Source of the DNA: Numida meleagris
Taxonomy: Eukaryota; Chordata; Aves; Galliformes; Numididae
DNA length: 64,000 nucleotides
Reading direction: 5' to 3'
Assembly: GCF_002078875.1 (NCBI RefSeq)
Contig: NC_034411.1
Coordinates: 52,667,069 to 52,731,068, forward strand
Each line of letters begins with the position of its first letter. Within the stretch, counting starts at the first letter, position 1. Positions 47,901-59,170 of the stretch are shown here, one piece after another. The notes beneath the pieces were generated by a model. The model saw only the letters and a program-made list of their open reading frames with translations, was not told where the DNA came from and searched no databases. A program made the translations under genes and the position numbers.

Positions 47901-50252
47901 CACTGTGCTCTGCCATGGCTCTGTTGGACTGATGTGGCAGGAATTTTTTTGGATTCATCAGTCCAGACTTGGCTAGTCTGAACTAGTGGTGCAGCTGGCA
48001 TTTGCATTCTGCAGTGTGAGGAAGGACAAAACTGCAAGGAATTTACATAGACAGTAATATCTACCTGAACTGTCAGCATTCTCTCTGAAAGATCTTTGTG
48101 AGCTTAGGAGAATCTTTAAATACATACTAATAATGAATATATTGTCTGTTATTGTTATACTTTTAAGAAGAGTTTCCCATCATATTCATTAACTTAAAAT
48201 CTGCAGGAAACCGTTGTGGATTATCAGCTGTGTTACATCTCGCAAGAAAGAATTTAATTAAGTAAATAAAGATCTTCCTTAGAAATGCCAGCTGGATCCA
48301 TGGAAGAACTAGAGAATACAGATCATCTTAAAATGTCCTAACTAACTCAAATCCGAAATGGTAAAGCCTTTACAGATGCTGACAAAGTACGTGCTAATTT
48401 ATGCATAGAATAGCAAAATTGCATTTCACTGTGCACATCTGTCCACCCTCAGAGCAAAGCTGTCATGAAGAAACAATAACCCATGTTTTGTTTCTTAAAA
48501 AAAGTTAGTTTGAAAGAAAACTAAACAAATGAAAAAAACCGTCCACCTCATATGTCACTGGAAAGCATATATTTTCACTTGAATTAAACCTAATTGGAGG
48601 GAGCTGCATGGAATTTTTAAGTGGAATGTATGACTAGTGATGGCTAAATATGTTAGGATGTAGCACTTATCTCAGCTTTCTGTTTCTTGCGTTTCCTGTT
48701 GTGTTTTGAACAAATATCTATATTCTTTGCACTGGAGCCTCTATAAATCTTTTCTAGTTTGTCTCTTGGATGGAAAATCCTTTGAATTCCTGAGGTAGTA
48801 TGGGACAGGATCTAACATTTAATAATATAAATCCCTGAACCTAAACTGAAGAGTGACACCCAGCATCTCTGAATGGAAAGAAAGTAATCAAACGTAAGAA
48901 TGAGTATTAATAGTGGCACTAATGATACGTAATGCCCAAAGGTACACATATTTCTGCCAAAATTGATCACTTAATAATGGACAAATTTGCTACATGAACT
49001 GCTAAGTGTGATGGATACTAATCACAAACTGAAAATTCCTAAGACTTAAAAAGAGTAAGATTGCTACAGAGAACTCATCTTCATAACTGTAAATACAGAG
49101 AAATAACTCAGATAAAATGAAACTGCAGATCCAGTAGACTGTGGGAGCGCACTTCACTAATGTATTAAATTGCTGCAGAGAAACGAATAGTATTAAAGGG
49201 TAGACAGAGTAGAGTCAAGAAGCAGCAATATATTCTTCACATTATGTTACTGGCAACACTGGATTACAGTAAAATGCCTTGGGAGAAATCAGGACCAGTT
49301 TAATCCACAACTTGGATAATCCACTTATGGATATTGAATGGGTTCTGGTGATAGCCTGTCTAATACACAGGCACTCATAAAATCTTAAGGCTGCATCTCA
49401 GCTGCTTCTTAACCATATGAATGAATAAATTTCAGACTGTGAACATGTCTAAAGATTTTAAACAGAAAACACCCTTCAAGCCTGTTATATCTTCAGCAGC
49501 TGAACTAAGAACCCTCAAATCACCCCTTTTCACTTTGCTCATTGATGAGATTTGATCCTTTGCATGTACCTGACTGGATGAGCAGAAAGGGAGACTCCTA
49601 TTCCAGAGCAGGTTATGTAAGTAAAGATATTGTTTAAATGATGCTAAACCTGCATCCTCTTGGTATAAAAAATGAATTCCATAGAGATATCAACTTCCTC
49701 CTTTCTGAATTTTGCTATGAAAGAGAGTGATAGCCATAGTTTTTATAATGTGGCAATTCAGGTTGCTCTTTTATTGGTTCTGGCAGGTGAAACTTCCAAT
49801 TATTACTGGTGCTTAACTCAGAAATATGAAGCTGGGTGATTTCATTTTACAAATCTTTGAAAAGATTTGTTTTACCCCAAACCTACCCATTTCATGGCTT
49901 GTCAAGACACAGAGAGGAAGAAAACATGTGTATGCATCACAGGTATGCTACCATGCTGCAGTCTTCAAACATGTTTCAGTTACCACCTAAAGACTCTCTG
50001 GTTTGGGCAGAATGAGAGTGAGGGAATGCAAGCAATAAAACAGTTACTGAATTCTCAGCATATGCCTTTTTACTCTCTTTCCTGTAGTGTTTTCTAGCAG
50101 AATAAAGACATATAGGGATGACCGATTGATTGAGTTTCTATGTGGAGTGACAAAAAAATCATGACCTAAAGCTAGACAGGAGACAGTTGCCGAAAATTGG
50201 CTGGTAAGCAGCTTGCTGTACTTGCACTCTGCGCCTTCCATTCTGAAATATT
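44931..50252. other. AT-rich non-coding DNA, nothing recognised
   Basis: More than 5 kb with no recognised interspersed repeat or exon. A 126-codon minus frame at 46411-46791 is the longest; it has no domain or signal and ordinary AT-biased codons, and is probably chance. Confidence 0.55.
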
Positions 50253-50276
50253 TAATTATACTCATGAGTATAATTA
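50253..50276. repeat. 24-bp perfect palindrome
   Basis: TAATTATACTCATGAGTATA followed by ATTA is its own reverse complement with no spacer. It could form a short cruciform or a dyad binding site. No gene adjoins it. Confidence 0.9.
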
Positions 50277-53200
50277 TTTCTTTTCTTTTCTGGTATAATG
50301 AACTTCAGGGTGACGTCTCTGCCTCCAGCATAATCAAGAAGTTGTTTATATATTGCTGTCAGCACATATTCCCTATACATTTTCTTCACAGCCGAAGGGT
50401 TTATAATAAAAAGTAAATAACTAGAAGAGTTGTATGGGATTTGAAAATTACAAGCACAGCTACTTTGAGTTTAGACAGTCAAAAACTGCTACTGATTCTT
50501 CCAGTCAAAACATTATTACAAACATTAAATGACTAAGAGATGCTTTTATTGCTTTTCTTTCATGAAGATTTTTTTTAAAATATGTTACTTTCTACGTTCT
50601 GTCACTCCAAATCACAAGATAGACCGTTGGAACTATCACCTCAATTGTTTTCCACATTTCCAAGCACAGTTCAAAGTACTTCCACAAGCAATTGTGAATG
50701 AAAGATAAATGTGGTTTGGTCTGCCCAAACATTTAGGTAGCTATCATCTGTAATGGGTCAATTTTGACTGTTTTTTTTTTTTTTTTTGTGTGTGTGTGTG
50801 TGTGTGTGGTTTTACTTTGAACTAGCAAAACTGAATTTCTTAGGAGTAGAATACAGCTGTACCATTTTTTTAACCCCTGAAATTTAGAGTTTAAAGCCTA
50901 AAGTTATGAATGACTAGCACAACTTATAACAGTACTTGGCTGCAGTGAAATTACTTTCTTCCCTGAGTCTAAATTTAGATAGACAGAGTACTATAATTAG
51001 CAACTTTCACAATTGTAATCTTTGGCCTTTGTTCAAATTGTTTGAAAATGCAATTATTTCTACTTAAAAAAATGTCATTTTCAGGACATACTCTGGAGTA
51101 AAAAAATAATCTGTCATAGTTTGTACTAACTGCTGTATATCAGCAAGAATTCAAATCTATGGAACTGAACAAATAATTAGGAGAAGAAGGACTCTGAGAA
51201 AAAAAAGTACAGTATACTCTTTCATTTGCTGTACTTACCGGCAAGCTTTAACATATCTTCTAAAACCTCATTCATCATAAACATCAGAAAAGAATTTAAC
51301 TAGCAAAAAATAAGCTGAAATCCTCCATGTAAAAGCATTCATTTGAAGATGCATGTTCATACATTAGAAAACAAAAAAGATGTTGAATCTGCAGCAGTAA
51401 ATAGCAAAAAAATCTTGTTAAAATCAATAACCTTGAAAGAGATTATAAACCTTTATTTGCATAAAACAGTATTCTCCAGACATTAGCTTTATTTATAAAT
51501 AAGTGATGATCCACGCACATAAAAAGAGCCAGATGTTAACTCTCTGCCCCATAATTCTGCAGATACGTTTATGAAAGAGAATGCCTATGTTCACAGAGCT
51601 ACTGCTCTTGCTGTTTATTGAAAGTAGATTAATTTATCCAGTGCCATTCAAATAAGACTGATTAATGTATTTGAGGGCTGGTGATCCAGTGGCTTCTTAC
51701 CTTCTATACCAGACGTGGAGCCCTAGCTTTGCTACACATGTCACCTTTTTTTAAAGATCTCCTTGCAAGTCTCTTTACATTTCATAGATTATTCAGAATG
51801 GGCCCTAGTTTAAGAGTTGCTCAGGTAAAGGAATATACAAAAAGTACAAAGCACAGCATATTTAAACATGTTTGATGAACATTAGTATGTATGGTTCATG
51901 ACCAAAACTCTTTTATTGCAAGTGAAAACATCTCTTACCACTTTTCTGGAGTTGGCTCAAAGTCTTTGAAAATAAAGACCCTACTTCTGATCTCAGTAAA
52001 AATGGTATTAACATTTCCACTGATTTCAGTTTTATTCAGCAAACAAGCTTTTATTTTTGTACTCATAACATGTCCAAACAAGAGTCTACATTGGATTCTA
52101 CAGCTATGTATGTGTCAATGGTACAACTACATCACTAAATTCAAGTGTTCCCAAGAATGTTCTTGGGTAGTGAAACACCATTTCTTGTATTTATGATCTG
52201 TGCAAATGTTGCCTTGCATGCTTTTATTACTTGTGTTCTATCAGGCAATTTTCTGGTGCTGCTCACAGCAGGTACCAGACACAGTCAGCACCTGCATGCT
52301 GGTACACCATTTCCAAGACTTGCAAAGTCTGCTAGCATATTGGTGGGATACTTTTTCCCCAGTAGTCTTGGTAGCTAGCAACATTCTCAGGCTAAGGTTT
52401 TTACTACTTAATATGCAGCCATAATTACCAGAATGAAATATAACAGAAAAACAGACAAATAAAGAAAAACTAGAATAAATTACACAAAAATTTGGTCTCT
52501 CTCTGTTAATGCATTAAAAATATTGCAGAGAATTAAGTTTGCTTTGTCTTCCTTAAATAATTTGTTCTGTAGGTGAATCTATGGCTAATTCTGAGTTTCT
52601 AAGGGTCCTATGAGGAAATTTACACAAATGCGTTGAGATCAATAATCCAGTCAAGCATCTGACCAACATCAGCAGCATCCTCACAAACTCAGCACTGGAA
52701 AGCTACAAACTGGTCTGAGAAATGGGAACTACATTTTTCTTTTTCCATCTTTTTCTCCCTGAAGTCCTATTCACACTTGCAGTAGAGAATCATTGCCCTA
52801 TCAATAACACTGCTGCAAGCCTAGCACAGCTGTAAATCTGTACATTTTAGTGACTGTGTTCAGCACATGCTTTCACTGGGAATAGAAGATGCTTAACTAT
52901 AGATCAAAGAGAAGTGAAGACAAAAATTTAGACAAAAACATGTGGCTTTATTTAGCCAAAAATATATGGCTTTTACTACTAGGCATTTAATACTTGGCAT
53001 TACTACTAGGAGTTACCTTTAAAATTAGGTCTTTGTTGAATTTGATTCACCTAATCTGAACCTAGTTCTGGTTTCATGGTAGACTGGCACTTAAAAACAA
53101 CCACAGTGAGCACACTGTAGTGATCTAGATAGATTAAAGACTGCTATTCAGTTTGTAAGTAAAAACAGTTTTTCCTTGTAGATATTGCTTGTCTATTACT

Positions 53201-54904
53201 TTAAACTACTTGGACCTTTTTTGTCAAAAATATTTAGAAAAAATGTTCTATTGTTACATTTTAGAATATAGTATAGCACAAATGCCACAATGTAAAAAAA
53301 AAAGTTTCATGTCATCTTCCAAAACTATGTTTAATATAGAGAGGAAAGAATGGTAATAAAATGTAATCAACATTTCCAATAGGGAAACCAAGAACACAGA
53401 ACTAAGACAGTTTTTATCATCATTAGCTTCCATTTTCTGCCATTACAGGCAACTACTCCATTCCATTTATGGAATTACTGAGATTTATTCTTGTTTCTAC
53501 TAAATATTTTTACACCAAATGATTATTTTATCTTTCCATTTTAAACTCCACTTGGAAAGCCAGAATAAGAATGCTTAAGTCAATCTGTGCTATTTTTCAT
53601 TTCTTAATTTAATGTCTCCCTTCTCATCTCTTGGAAAATCCTCAAATTTTCTAAGACCATAGACCTTGCCTATGCCTATCAGTAAAATAATAATAACGTT
53701 ACACTGACAAGTAAGGATGTTGATGGAAGATTCTGTAAATATTACCTGAGGGTTTATTTATTAGTTATTTATTTTATTTAAGCTTGTTATTACTAAAGAA
53801 CTTGTAAATTATCAGGATTTTCAAGAATGAAAAATAATGTACTATAATCTGCTAATGATGGGCTCTGGGTATTAACACCTATTAAGAATTAAAATTAAAA
53901 ATAAGATGTATAAGTGTATTAGTACTGTATTTGGCACAATGACTGCAAGACTCTTAATTATAAAATGTAATAAAATATAAGATGATAAAAGGTTGTAACA
54001 ATAAAATGAGCTTTGAACATTACAAGGCTAAGAACATATAGCTATAAAGCAGGAGAAAAGGGATTGCTCATTTTATCTTTATTCTGTAGATTATTTTTTA
54101 CAATCCAGTTATTTCTAATATCATGATGGTACAGAAAGTAAAATTTTATTCTTTATGTAAAATAAAAATGCACTTTCATTAACAGTGAATGTGAATTTTG
54201 AGTGGCAAATATGTTATTTTTTTCTGTTTCTGCTTTCACACGTCTATATAAACAACCATTTTTACTAGAAATAATTTTTTAGAAAAAAAATACATAACAG
54301 TGAAGCTCAGAAGATCTAATTAACCAAATTAATGTAACAACTACATGAATAATTTTGCTTGGCTTTCTTGCACTTGAGTATCCTATTACAGTGCACTACT
54401 GGTGCTCTCAGTTACTAATATTGATAGTGGAACTTAAAAACAAGTTTATTAGCCTACAAGATTCTGTAGCAAGCTATAACCTATCCTGAATACATTCATG
54501 CTATAAATATAAAAAGTCTAAAACTGTCCTAGCTGTAGAGAGTTTTTTCACCATCCTCCATCTGCCACAATAGGATGTATCACTGATAATACCTCATGAG
54601 CTGTAACGCAATGTGGAAAACAGCATGAGTAGACTCACTGATAAACACTGGGATGGAAAACTCACTGTTATAGGAAAAGCTCTAACCACAGTCTGCTAAA
54701 AGTGAACTAAAGCTTGTAGAAACATCCAAGTCCAAATGCAGTCACTTTGAACTCATCCAAAACACGTTTGACAGTCTAGGTGATGATATTTGGATGTCAA
54801 ATATAAAACCTGTTTTTTTTAATAAATCTGATTTGTAAACAAAGTGATACAACAATTTCAGCTTGGAAATTGCACTTCAGAGCTATATGATTAATAACTC
54901 AAAT
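50277..54904. other. AT-rich non-coding DNA
   Basis: No exon or interspersed repeat is recognised, apart from the T-run/GT microsatellite at 50771-50808. A TTACTACTAGG segment occurs twice at about 52975-53012. A plus frame of 101 codons at 51891-52196 has no domain. Confidence 0.55.
50771..50808 (+). repeat. T17 followed by (GT)10
   Basis: A run of 17 T is followed directly by about ten GT units. Likely length-polymorphic. Confidence 0.95.
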
Positions 54905-54980
54905 TTAACTTTACATATGTATCCTATATATGTATATATATATATACATATATACATATAGGATATGTATATATATGTAT
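54905..54980. repeat. AT-rich imperfect palindrome / (TATG)n
   Basis: TCCTATATATGTATATA at 54922 onwards is mirrored by TATATACATATAGGA ending at 54963, an imperfect inverted repeat of about 42 bases with a small bulge. More TATG/TA units follow. Confidence 0.8.
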
Positions 54981-55006
54981 GGCCACTCTCTTCCGAAAGG
55001 CCATAC
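54977..55006. repeat. Stem-loop, 8-bp stem
   Basis: GTATGGCC (54977-54984) pairs with GGCCATAC (54999-55006) across a 14-base loop. It abuts the AT palindrome on its left. Confidence 0.75.
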
Positions 55007-58000
55007 ACGGAGTTGTTATACACCTTGTTATGAAAACAAAGAAGGACAGCCTCTCCTTCTTACGACATGGGTTCAAGTAAAGTAGGTGGACCAATAGCAA
55101 GCATATGAGGAAGGACCTTCAGCGTTACAGCCCGAGTACTCAGTAACATGCCTACTACAAGGCTAAAGTGTTCAGAAAAAAAAATGGAGTCATGAAGTGT
55201 AGAAAAAACAAATAAAACACCCAAGCCAATTCTAGAATAATAGGGGCTGTGTTTCAAATCAAATAAATATATACATACACAGGCAATTCATAAAAAAAAA
55301 AAAAAAGATTTATGGATTTATCAATGACTAAATACAATATAATGTAGAATTCTGATAAATATTTTTATAGCATAGAAATAGATATTGTTTTGAATAAGAC
55401 ATTTTTTCTATATAAGATGCTACTTGAAAGAATTGCTGAAAGAGTTGCTACTATGAAAGAATTCAGAATATGCTTATAATTGGATACAGCACTTTCTCTT
55501 TCACCACTGATCCACTGAGATGCAAAGGAAGCATCCAAAAGGGCTGTTTTGGAGCATGGGTTGTGAGTAGGAAGGAAAACACAGCTTTTATATATAAATG
55601 TGAGATATGTTTCATCTGGAAAACAGTACAGAAACTAAAAGGACACGATGCTATTGGCTCATTCTAGACCAGAGATCAGGAAGAGCATGATTACATTAGA
55701 GTATTAAATTGTAGAGTGTTGTGACAGTACATAATTTTCATTATTCTCTTAATGCTTGCATAAAGTTGTTCACAAATTCTTCCTTTATGTCTGTGTTAGT
55801 TCTTTTTTTTAACTCTGTTTTTCATTCTTATTCTTCTTGAAAAATTATTGAATTATTCTCCTTCTTTCCACAGAAGAATTATTTGCTGCAACATCTCTCT
55901 ATATATCATGGATATTTATTCCAGTGCATATACCACATGAGTGGAGAATGGTCCAGATACTCAGCTTTCTTCTGATGAATTAGAAAGAAATCACATTATT
56001 GCCCAAAAGGCAAATTTGGCTAACTAAGTAAACATCAAACTACCTAATGTGGGTATGCACTGGCAAGTTCTTCAGGACTTACCTTATAAAAGATTATTCT
56101 CCCTCCTTTTTCTGCCAGATAGCTGACATCATCAGTGACCTGGTTGTGAAATGTCTAGAGGAGAATAGAAGCCTTTCCTCACTGAAATCAGTGGGAGATT
56201 TGATGGTCATTTACAAGGGAGCAAGCTTTCACTCTTATGGAAAACAGATTGAAATAAAAAGGATTAAGAAAAAAATCACCTCAACATTGGCAACTAAATG
56301 CTGTTTCACTTTTTATATTTTATTTTACTTTATTCAGTTATTTAATCCATAAGTGTTAAGAGAGAAGAAAGCCAACTGCTTCACATGAACACACTGAAGA
56401 AACCTATTCAAGAGCTCTCAGGAGAGCTAGGCTCCCAAGAAATCTGAGCAGAACCAATTACTGAAAGCTAAAAGTTTGACCAAAAGTGTGATATTCCTTG
56501 ATAAAAAGTAGAATTCTCAAGACTTCAATAGGCTTTAGTGGTCTACAGCAATATATGGCTGCCTCAGTAAACAACTCTGATTAAAATATGACAGTTCAAT
56601 GAATCTTGAGGGTATGATAGGAATGGAGCGTGAACAGTGCTCATTATGAATGCAGTAAAAATGACAGATTTAATGATACTCAGGAAATTAAGACACTTGC
56701 AGGGAAATATTCTGGAAGTAAAAAAACAGCTCAATACAGTCTGTTATCAGTTACATATCCCGCTAGGTGGAGTGCTGAAATAAATAATTTTAAAAAGCCA
56801 CCATTTTAATTTAAAAAAACTGTAAAATTCACTAAAAAATTCACGAGTATAACTGCATACACTTTTAAAACAGCAAGCTTTAAAACTCACTATTAAGGCT
56901 CAAGCTGCTGTTGCTAGAAGAGGATTAAACATATTTTGATAAATTTTCTTTAAATAAAGATAATGGAGGAACTCTTTTTCTTCTTCATGGATCAAAGATA
57001 TGGAAGACAATCAGACATTAGGCTAACCAATGACAGCGTAGAACTCTAATAGAAATTCATGGTTTTAATCACAATTAATATGAAAACAAATGACAAAAAT
57101 TGATAAAAATATTTTCATAACTAAAAAATAAGGGTTGTAGAATCCTATCTAAATATTGTTTGTTAGGAATGGTTTAACTGCAAATAAGAACAACAATACT
57201 GAATTTCAGAGTAAAGAGGAAACTCAGTTGTTTTTTTTTTTTTTTTTTGGATAGTAAACTATTCCTCTATTCCTTGATATCAGCTAACTTTCAAGCCAGA
57301 TGACAACACCTTCAGTGCATTTTTTCTGTTTTTCATGTACTTCAAATTGTTGCAAAGTATGTTTGTGTTTTGCCAAAATTACTCATAACTTGTTCTTCCC
57401 TGTCAACTTTTTTACCCATTGCAATAAACTAACACATTGATTGTTAAATAGGGAACCATACAAGTTCTACATGCTGTATAAAAAAACTTAGGTGTTCTGC
57501 AAAATTCAGGAAATATTATGTGTATTCTTCAGTATCATAAGCTGTTTTTTTAATCCTTATTTTCAGTGTCTAAGTTTTATACAAGAGTACAGAAACAGAT
57601 GAAGTAATGCAAGGATGCCAACAGCGCTGTATCTTCTGGGAAAGGGAAGACAATGCTGCAAAAGCAAATATAATAATAATAAAAAAAGAAAACTGGGCAT
57701 GATAAGGTTTTGGGAAGAGAATTCCATGGGAAGAACTAATTGTTCATATAAAAAACACAAAAAACATAGAAAATACTTTTCTTGAGGGGTTGGTGGAGCG
57801 GGTGGCAACATTTCTATTTCAGTGTTTAGTTCTACAAAATTATACATTATTTTGTAATGCTGCCATAGTACCCAGTTATTACTGATGTAGGCAGTAGATT
57901 GTCACCCCTTGCAAATAACACCATTCTTTTTAGTGCCATGGACATTTTATTCAACTCCAAAACAGAAATAGAAAAGTCCTGAGTGCAGAAGAAAGCAGGA

Positions 58001-58616
58001 GATATGGAAATATATGATGAACTGTAGTTCTGGATGCTCATCTGAATGCACTCGAGCTTAGTTTGAAGGGTAATTTATTTATTTGTTTCTACTTGTATTG
58101 TGATTAAGTTGCTGCTAAAGTTTTCAATTCAAATGCTCTCATCTGAGGGATATTAGAGGGAAAAAAAGTGCTTGCTATCTTAGGGTGAACATACTAAACC
58201 AAGAAAACATACCCAAATTATTTTATGCATCCACCCAATTTTATCTCAAATTGCAGTATTAGAGAATAACGTGCTTACTCAAGTAGATTTTTACCTTTCT
58301 AAAGAAAGTGAACTGCTGCTTATTGGCCTTATGAAGGGAGTTTCAACAGTGCATTGAGACTCATGGTGTCTAAAACAAAAGGGACGGCTGCAATGCCTAC
58401 TTTGTAACACAAAAAAAACTGTAAAGAAATACATGCTTTTGTTAGGTTCATCCATCTTCTCTAATTTCAAAGAGATACTAGTGGTTTAAGTACATAATCT
58501 AGAAAATATTAAATTTTGTTTATTTACTAAAGACAGTACTTCTCTAATTGTGAAGATAAACTTCAGTGACATTGTGCTCTTGACACCACCTAGAGTACTG
58601 TAAGAAGGGAAAGTAC
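55007..58616. other. AT-rich non-coding DNA
   Basis: No exon or young interspersed repeat is recognised. A run of 15 A lies at 55292-55306. A 101-codon plus frame at 56047-56352 follows a pyrimidine-rich TTTTTCTGCCAG, which looks like a splice acceptor, but no donor or domain supports an exon. Confidence 0.5.
57231..57248 (+). repeat. T18 homopolymer
   Basis: A run of 18 T, with no CR1, LTR or target duplication beside it. Confidence 0.95.
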
Positions 58617-58858
58617 ACAGGTTGCTCTGAAAGTAAGGGCTCCTATTTATTCACACGGAAACTACAGTAGATAAAAAGCACAATAACACTATTTGACAGA
58701 AAATTCTCAGCTACACAACACTATTTTTCAACTTAGTCACCACCACTAGAAAATTCCTGCAGATTTGCTGATCAGAACCCTTCATTTTGTGGTGTGACAG
58801 CTATGCATAGCCATCTGGAACAAGGCTTGTATTTCATGTTGCTGTTATCACTGCTGAA
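58617..58858. mobile_element. Mariner (Galluhop-type) DNA transposon end
   Basis: It begins ACAGGTTGCTCTGAAAGTAA, which matches the chicken mariner terminal inverted repeat as I remember it. It continues with CTCCTATTTATT, GGAAACTACAGTAGAT, GCACAATAACACTATTTGAC and CAACTTAGTCACCACCA in the expected order. The right part (TGTGGTGTGACAGCTATGCA to CTGCTGAAATG) fits further into the same element. Only about 240 bp of an expected 1.3 kb remain, with one terminal repeat and no transposase frame, so it is dead. Confidence 0.78.
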
Positions 58859-59170
58859 ATGCAGGTGGATATCTGCTCTGCCATGGTCTTTTCCAGAGGC
58901 TGCAGGGAATACCTGCTCTGGTACCTAGAGAACTTTGGCCTCCTCTAGCCTTTGTAACTTTTGTGTTCACCTTGCTGTTCCTCATCCTTTTTGGTCCCCC
59001 CTTTTCTCCATCTAGATTTATTTTTTTGCCCTTTCTTACACAGGTTTGCTCAGATGCACCACAAGCCTTGTTAATGGGTGCAGCTGTATTCAGTGGTAGG
59101 CCCACTGGAGTTGCTGTGTCCAGCACAGGACAGCCTCTATCTTCCTCTCATGGATGTCACCTCCCACAGA
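58859..59170 (+). repeat. Unclassified repeat fused to mariner end
   Basis: From GCAGGTGGATATCTGCTC the sequence changes character. It carries GGCTGCAGGGAATACCTGCT, then CTCATGGATGTCACC near its right end. I recall a common chicken interspersed sequence with these blocks in this order (GCAGGTGGATATCTGCTC, GGGCTGCAGGGAAT, a TTAAATATG-type middle, a GGAGCCGGCTGGCATTGG-like block), probably LTR-derived. This copy is diverged. The family name is uncertain and the right edge approximate. Overlapping frames on both strands are not genes. Confidence 0.45.

Noticed and set aside
56105..56240. Possible exon after a pyrimidine-rich TTTTTCTGCCAG acceptor
   Set aside because: No convincing donor or protein family. 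Part of the stretch instead resembles an old repeat motif.
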